A DNA stretch of 64,000 bases from Comamonas composti DSM 21721. GTDB taxonomy: Bacteria; Pseudomonadota; Gammaproteobacteria; Burkholderiales; Burkholderiaceae_C. The position numbers were made by a program, and so were the translations under genes. The notes under the pieces are model-generated. The model was not told where the DNA came from, did no database searches, and saw nothing but the letters and a program-made list of their open reading frames with translations. The stretch spans positions 62,001-126,000 of the forward strand of contig NZ_AUCQ01000013.1 of the NCBI RefSeq assembly GCF_000429845.1, given 5' to 3'. How positions within the stretch are numbered: position 1 is the stretch's first letter; each line of letters opens with the position of its first letter. Positions 59,698 to 64,000 of the stretch are shown piece after piece.

Positions 59698-60498
59698 ATG
59701 ACAGGCATGCATCAAGGTGCCGCAGGCGCGGCCTATGCGCTGGAGTTGCGCGATCTGCGCAAGAGCTTCGGCAAGGCGGAGATCATTCGCGGGGCCGAGC
59801 TTGCGGTCGCTCCCGGCGAGCGCGTGGCCATCATCGGCCCCAACGGCGCGGGCAAGAGCACGCTGTTCAATCTGATCAGCGGGCGCTTTGCGCCCAGCAG
59901 CGGCGAGGTGCTGTTGCACGGCCAGCGCATCGATGGCAAAAAGCCCTTCGAGATCAATCGCATGGGCCTGTCGCGCAGCTTTCAGATCACCAACATCTTT
60001 CCCAAGCTCAGCGTGTTCGAGAACCTGCGCTGCGGCGTGCTCTGGAGCCTGGGCTACCGCTACAGCTTCTGGCGCTTTCTCTCGAGCCTGCGCGATGCCA
60101 ATGCCCGCGCCGAGGAGCTCATGGAGATGATCGGTCTGCACAAGAAGCGCGATACCCTGGCCGTGAACCTCACCTATGCCGAGCAGCGGGCGCTGGAGAT
60201 CGGCATCACCATCGGCGGTGGCGCCAACGTCATCCTGCTGGACGAACCCACGGCCGGCATGAGCAACAGCGAGACCGCCCACTTCATCAGCCTCATCAAG
60301 AAGGCCACCGAAGGCAAGACCCTGCTGACCGTGGAGCACGACATGGGCGTGGTCTTCGGCCTGGCCGACAAGATCGCCGTCGTGGTCTATGGCGAGGTGA
60401 TTGCGTTCGACACGCCCGAGGCCGTGCGCGCCAATGCGCGCGTGCAGGAGGCCTATCTGGGGTCTTCCGTTGCCGATCAACAGGCCGGGGTGCATTGA
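59698..60498 (+). CDS. livG: Liv-type ABC transporter ATP-binding protein LivG
   Basis: The 266-residue ATPase has Walker A GPNGAGKST, the Liv-specific Q-loop phrase GLSRSFQITNIFPKLSVFENLRCG, Walker B VILLDEPTAGMS and the H-loop TVEHDMG. The signature position reads LTYAEQRALEIG, where LSxGxxR is expected, so the canonical signature is degenerate, as is common in LivG-type subunits of this group. It pairs with LivF. Confidence 0.92.
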   Translation: MTGMHQGAAGAAYALELRDLRKSFGKAEIIRGAELAVAPGERVAIIGPNGAGKSTLFNLISGRFAPSSGEVLLHGQRIDGKKPFEINRMGLSRSFQITNIFPKLSVFENLRCGVLWSLGYRYSFWRFLSSLRDANARAEELMEMIGLHKKRDTLAVNLTYAEQRALEIGITIGGGANVILLDEPTAGMSNSETAHFISLIKKATEGKTLLTVEHDMGVVFGLADKIAVVVYGEVIAFDTPEAVRANARVQEAYLGSSVADQQAGVH

Positions 60499-60508
60499 GG
60501 AATATCTG

Positions 60509-61204
60509 ATGCTGAAAATTTCCAATCTGCATGCCTACTATGGCAAAAGCCATGTGCTGCATGGCGTGGACTTCGATGTGCAGCCCGGCGAGATCGTGGC
60601 GCTGCTGGGGCGCAACGGCTCGGGCCGCTCGACCACGGCCAAGGCCGTGATGGGCCTGGTGCACTGGGAAGGCCAGATCGACTGGAAGGGCCAGGGCCTG
60701 ACCGGCAAGAAGGCCTACGAGGTCGCCCACCTGGGCCTGGGCTATGTGCCCGAGAGCCGCGACGTGTTCCCCAACCTCACGGTGCACCAGAACCTGCTGC
60801 TGGGCCAAAAGGGCAAGGGCCGGGGCAGCCGCTGGAGCTTCGAGGACATGTATGCGATGTTCCCGCGCCTCAAGGAGCGTCAGCACACCGAGGCCGGCGT
60901 GATGTCGGGCGGCGAGCAGCAGATGCTGACCCTGTGCCGCACGCTCATGGGCGACCCCGACCTGATCATCATCGATGAGCCCACCGAGGGCTTGGCGCCC
61001 AAGATCGTGGAGCTGGTGGGGGTGTACCTGAAAAAGATCAAGGAGCGCGGCGTGTCCGTGCTGCTGATCGAGCAAAAGCTCACGATTGCCATGAGCATCT
61101 CCGACCGGGCCCTGGTCATGGGCCATGGGCGCATCGTCTTCGACGGCACGCCCCAGGGCCTGCGCGCCGACGAGCGCGTACGCAAGGAGTGGCTGGAGGT
61201 CTGA
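60509..61204 (+). CDS. livF: Liv-type ABC transporter ATP-binding protein LivF with Arg in Walker A
   Basis: Start 60509 gives the family N-terminus MLKISNLHAYYGKSHVLHGV; the longer frame from 60401 overlaps livG and is rejected. The 231-residue protein has signature VMSGGEQQMLTLCRTLM, Walker B LIIIDEPTEGLAPK and the H-loop LIEQK. Its Walker A reads GRNGSGRSTT: the invariant lysine is arginine, encoded CGC. The other subunit LivG keeps its lysine, so the heterodimer may hydrolyse ATP at one site only. Confidence 0.9.
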   Translation: MLKISNLHAYYGKSHVLHGVDFDVQPGEIVALLGRNGSGRSTTAKAVMGLVHWEGQIDWKGQGLTGKKAYEVAHLGLGYVPESRDVFPNLTVHQNLLLGQKGKGRGSRWSFEDMYAMFPRLKERQHTEAGVMSGGEQQMLTLCRTLMGDPDLIIIDEPTEGLAPKIVELVGVYLKKIKERGVSVLLIEQKLTIAMSISDRALVMGHGRIVFDGTPQGLRADERVRKEWLEV

Positions 61205-61387
61205 TTCTGGCTTTTTGCCTTGGGGTCAGTGATTCGTGCCGAGACGCCGATACAGCCCCTCATGCGTTGTTGCTAGCCCTTTCCGTACGAGAGTACTGTC
61301 CGCGGGCTAGACGCTTAGCCTGAGAACCTGTATTGGCGCTGTAGCGAGGGCTCGGGTGCTGTGCCTGCTTCGCGGATGGAGTTGATT

Positions 61388-61476
61388 ATTTTGATAGCTG
61401 CCAGCGCTTTCTCTATCTCATTTCTTAATGATTTATTACTTGAAAGCAAGTAATAGCAAGCGATACAAGCTATGAA
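61388..61476. repeat. Degenerate palindromic repeat, AGCGCT family, with inner hairpin
   Basis: Outer arms TTTTGATAGCTGCCAGCGCTT and, near 61459-61476, its imperfect complement enclose a perfect 8-bp inner hairpin ATTACTTG/CAAGTAAT (61435-61454). It is a relative of the element at 36796-36887. Confidence 0.55.
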
Positions 61477-61557
61477 AAAGATAGGCTTCAACTCGAGCAA
61501 ACCACTGTGGCGTGGCTCAGGCATAGCTTGGTCCAAGCCAGAGACAGCGAGCAAGGG

Positions 61558-61625
61558 CCGCCCCGCAGCGAGGCTGTCGTCCCCCTTTTCAAGGGGGAGG
61601 GCGCGAAGCGACTCAGGGGGATTTC
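61558..61625. repeat. CCCCCTTTTCAAGGGGG-type intergenic repeat
   Basis: CCCCCTT/AAGGGGG form a short stem, followed by GGCGCGAAGCGACTCAGGGGG. It resembles the block at 55725-55815 and is probably another copy of the same Comamonadaceae-type repeat. Confidence 0.5.
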
Positions 61626-61716
61626 AATGATGTCCCAGCCGGGACAAATCAGGTGCCGATTTCTCTCTACAATTAAAAACGCACGATCGTTCTTTTCTAT
61701 CGTCTAGGGGACATGC

Positions 61717-63816
61717 ATGACTGCTGAATACAAAGTCGATGGCGCCATTGCCGTCATTACCTTGAACAACCCGCCCGTCAACGGACTGGGGCTGGCCACG
61801 CGCCGCGCCATCGTTGATGCTCTGGACAAGGCCCAGGCCGATGCGGCCGTCAAGGCCATCGTCATCACCGGAGCCGGCAAGGCCTTCTCGGGCGGCGCCG
61901 ACATCAACGAGTTCGGCAAGGAAGAGGCCATGCGTGAGCCGAACCTGAACTCGGTGATCAACGCGCTCGACAACTGCAGCAAGCCCACGGTGGCTGCCAT
62001 CCACAGCGTCTGCATGGGCGGCGGGCTGGAACTGGCCCTGGGCTGCAACTACCGCGTGGCCGCTCCCGGCACCCTGGTGGCCCTGCCCGAAGTCAAGCTG
62101 GGCCTGCTGCCCGGCGCGGGCGGCACGCAGCGCCTGCCGCGCGTGCTGGGCGTGGAGACCGCGCTCAACATGATCGTCAGCGGCGACTCCGTGAAGAGCG
62201 AGATGCTGGGCGCCATTCCCGGCCAGAAGCTGTTCGACAAGCTGGCCGCATCGCCCGACAGCCTGATGGACGAGGCCAAGGCCCTGGCCCAGCAGGTCGC
62301 CGAAGCGCGTCCTCTGCCGCGCGTGCGCGATCTGCCCTGCAAGCATCCCGAAGGCGATGCCTACTTCCAGTTCGCACGCAACATGGTCAAGGGCATGGCC
62401 AAGAACTACCCCGCGCCCGCACGCTGCGTGGATGCGGTCGAGGCCGCCACGCGCAAGAAGTTCGACGACGGCATGGCGCTGGAGCGCGAAGCCTTTGTGG
62501 AGCTCATGTGGACGGCCGAGTCGCGTGCCCTGCGCCACCTGTTCATGGCCGAGCGCGCAGCCTCCAAGATTGCCGACGTGCCCGGCGACACGCCGCTGCG
62601 CGACATCAAGTCCGTGGGCGTGATCGGTGCCGGCACCATGGGCGGCGGCATCTCCATGAACTTCCTGAATGCGGGCGTGCCCGTGACCATCCTGGAGACC
62701 AAGCAGGAAGCACTGGATCGCGGCGTGGCCACGATCAAGAAGAACTACGAAGCCCAGGTCAAGAAGGGCAAGCTCAAGCAGGAGAAGTACGAAGAGCGCA
62801 TGGCGCTGCTGTCCACCACCCTGGCCTATGAAGACCTGAAGAACGCCGACCTCATCATCGAGGCCGTGTTCGAGGAAATCGGCGTCAAGGAGGCGGTGTT
62901 CACGCAGCTGGACGCCGTGGCCAAGCCCGGTGCCATCCTGGCCTCCAACACCTCCACGCTGGACGTGGACAAGATCGCCAGCTTCACCAAGCGTCCCCAG
63001 GACGTGGTGGGCATGCACTTCTTCAGCCCCGCCAACGTGATGAAGCTGCTGGAAGTCGTGCGCGGCAAGGCCACGGGCAAGGACGTGCTGGCCACGGTGA
63101 TGAAGCTGGCCAAGAAGATCAAGAAGACCGCCGTGGTCTCGGGCGTGTGCGACGGCTTCATCGGCAACCGCATGATCGAGCAGTACTCGCGTCAGGCCGG
63201 CTTCTTGCTCGACGAAGGCGCAACTCCCCAGCAGGTGGACAAGGCCATAGAGAAGTTCGGCTTTGCCATGGGGCCGTTCCGCATGGGCGACCTGGCCGGC
63301 AACGACATCGGCTGGGCGATCCGCAAGCGCCGCGCCGTCGAGCAGCCCGACATGAAGTACAGCGCCACGGCCGACAAGCTGTGCGAGCTGGGCCGCTTCG
63401 GCCAGAAGACCGGCGCAGGCTGGTACGACTACCAGGCCGGCAAGCGCGATGCGATTCCTTCGGACCTCGTGAACAAGATGATCGAAGAGCACCGCAAGGC
63501 TCTGGGCATCACGCCGCGCAAGATCTCCGACGAGGAAATCGTGCAGCGCCTGGTGTTCGCCCTGGTCAACGAAGGCGCGCACATCCTGGAAGACGGCATT
63601 GCCGGCAAGTCGGGCGACATCGACATGGTGTACCTGACCGGCTATGGCTTCCCGATCTGGCGCGGCGGCCCCATGCACTACGCAGGCGAAGTCGGCCTGT
63701 TCAACGTGGTCCAGGCCATGCAGCGCTTTGCCAGGAACCCCAACGACGACGCCAAGTTCTGGCAGCCTGCGCCCTTGCTGGCCAAGCTGGCGGCCGAAGG
63801 CAAGCAGTTCAGCTAA
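61717..63816 (+). CDS. Bifunctional enoyl-CoA hydratase/3-hydroxyacyl-CoA dehydrogenase (FadB/FadJ-like)
   Basis: The 699-residue protein joins an N-terminal crotonase domain (residues 1-190, with oxyanion segments [15 protein letters not shown] and [17 protein letters not shown]) to an NAD-dependent 3-hydroxyacyl-CoA dehydrogenase (about 297-690, dinucleotide motif [13 protein letters not shown], catalytic His in [18 protein letters not shown]). It carries out hydration and oxidation of enoyl-CoA in beta-oxidation. The thiolase gene starts 48 bases later. It probably degrades the acyl-CoA made by the ligase upstream. Confidence 0.93.
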   Translation: MTAEYKVDGAIAVITLNNPPVNGLGLATRRAIVDALDKAQADAAVKAIVITGAGKAFSGGADINEFGKEEAMREPNLNSVINALDNCSKPTVAAIHSVCMGGGLELALGCNYRVAAPGTLVALPEVKLGLLPGAGGTQRLPRVLGVETALNMIVSGDSVKSEMLGAIPGQKLFDKLAASPDSLMDEAKALAQQVAEARPLPRVRDLPCKHPEGDAYFQFARNMVKGMAKNYPAPARCVDAVEAATRKKFDDGMALEREAFVELMWTAESRALRHLFMAERAASKIADVPGDTPLRDIKSVGVIGAGTMGGGISMNFLNAGVPVTILETKQEALDRGVATIKKNYEAQVKKGKLKQEKYEERMALLSTTLAYEDLKNADLIIEAVFEEIGVKEAVFTQLDAVAKPGAILASNTSTLDVDKIASFTKRPQDVVGMHFFSPANVMKLLEVVRGKATGKDVLATVMKLAKKIKKTAVVSGVCDGFIGNRMIEQYSRQAGFLLDEGATPQQVDKAIEKFGFAMGPFRMGDLAGNDIGWAIRKRRAVEQPDMKYSATADKLCELGRFGQKTGAGWYDYQAGKRDAIPSDLVNKMIEEHRKALGITPRKISDEEIVQRLVFALVNEGAHILEDGIAGKSGDIDMVYLTGYGFPIWRGGPMHYAGEVGLFNVVQAMQRFARNPNDDAKFWQPAPLLAKLAAEGKQFS

Positions 63817-63864
63817 GACGTGCGGAGCACGAAGTTCGCGACCTAGACGCTACAAGGAATTCTC

Positions 63865-64000
63865 ATGACATCCGCAGTGATTGTTTCCACCGCACGCACG
63901 CCCCTGGCCAAGAGCTGGAAGGGCGCCTTCAACATGACCCATGGCGCGACCCTGGGCGGCCACGCGGTGCAGCACGCCGTGCAGCGCGCGGGCATTGACC
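63865..64000 (+). CDS. Acetyl-CoA acyltransferase (thiolase), 5' part only
   Basis: The ATG at 63865 follows AAGGAAT. Only 45 residues are visible before the window ends, starting MTSAVIVSTARTPLAKSWKG and continuing ATLGGHAVQHAVQRAG, the usual N-terminus of a thiolase. It would complete the beta-oxidation cycle with the preceding gene. Confidence 0.85.
   Translation, partial: MTSAVIVSTARTPLAKSWKGAFNMTHGATLGGHAVQHAVQRAGID

Larger units (their letters stand above)
61205..61716. other. 512-bp gap between livF and the beta-oxidation gene, filled with repeats
   Basis: No gene is supported. It contains the degenerate AGCGCT repeat at 61388-61476 and the CCCCCTTTTCAAGGGGGAGG repeat at 61558-61625. 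The last 90 bases include the leader of the next gene (CAATTAAAAACGCACGATCG). Confidence 0.6.

Noticed and set aside
58057-60525. 822-codon minus-strand frame
   Set aside because: Antisense to livH, livM and livG and very rich in His, Gln and Ala; no domain seen.
1-64000. CRISPR arrays, rRNA genes and insertion sequences
   Set aside because: No regularly spaced repeats, no rRNA sequence and no transposase with terminal repeats were seen.

Overview
The window looks like a Comamonadaceae chromosome (Comamonas or a close relative) carrying an integrated conjugative element at its left end. This placement is inferred from three things: the aromatic and Bug/tricarboxylate gene content (pobA next to protocatechuate 4,5-dioxygenase genes and a Bug receptor), the tig-clpP-clpX-lon order, and intergenic repeats of a kind I recall from this family. 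No database search was run.

Positions 1-18289 are the right-hand part of an ICE of the ICEclc/PAGI type. They hold the end of a TraG-like mating protein, a DUF3742 protein, a PrlF/YhaV toxin-antitoxin pair with a perfect 20-bp palindromic operator, a MobH relaxase (TraI), a cargo region, and a P4-type integrase. The integrase abuts the 3' end of a tRNA-Gly(GCC) gene, the classic attachment site of this family. The cargo (4309-14270) is the highlight. It is a complete, unidirectional methanobactin (copper-chelating RiPP) cluster: DUF2946 protein, TonB-dependent receptor, mbnP, mbnH, a 31-codon mbnA precursor gene, mbnB, mbnC, mbnM, then a CopC-CopD fusion and a PCuAC copper chaperone. A LysR and an XRE regulator close the cargo.

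Positions 18272-31397 are core chromosome: tRNA-Gly, lon, clpX, clpP, tig, murB, yajQ, a retropepsin-like protease, a degenerate HD-domain protein, metNI and a bile-acid-symporter-like transporter.

Positions 31600-45841 are accessory transport and catabolism. They include an EmrAB/NodT-type efflux operon with a MarR repressor, a secreted DUF1080 protein, an operon for 4-hydroxybenzoate to protocatechuate to ring cleavage (pobA, ligA/pmdA, ligB/pmdB plus a Bug binding protein) with a divergent LysR regulator, a TetR/MFS pair and an AraC-type regulator.

Positions 45842-64000 look like an ester-scavenging locus. It has two tandem CocE/NonD-type lipoprotein hydrolases, a type-B carboxylesterase lipoprotein, an acyl-CoA ligase, two paralogous periplasmic binding proteins with a full Liv-type ABC transporter, a bifunctional FadB/FadJ-like beta-oxidation enzyme and the start of a thiolase. 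Three copies of a 98-bp regulatory module with identical internal spacing precede cocE1, the carboxylesterase and a vestigial 10-codon ORF upstream of the ligase. The divergent AraC protein is the obvious candidate activator. Several families of palindromic repeats sit between genes.
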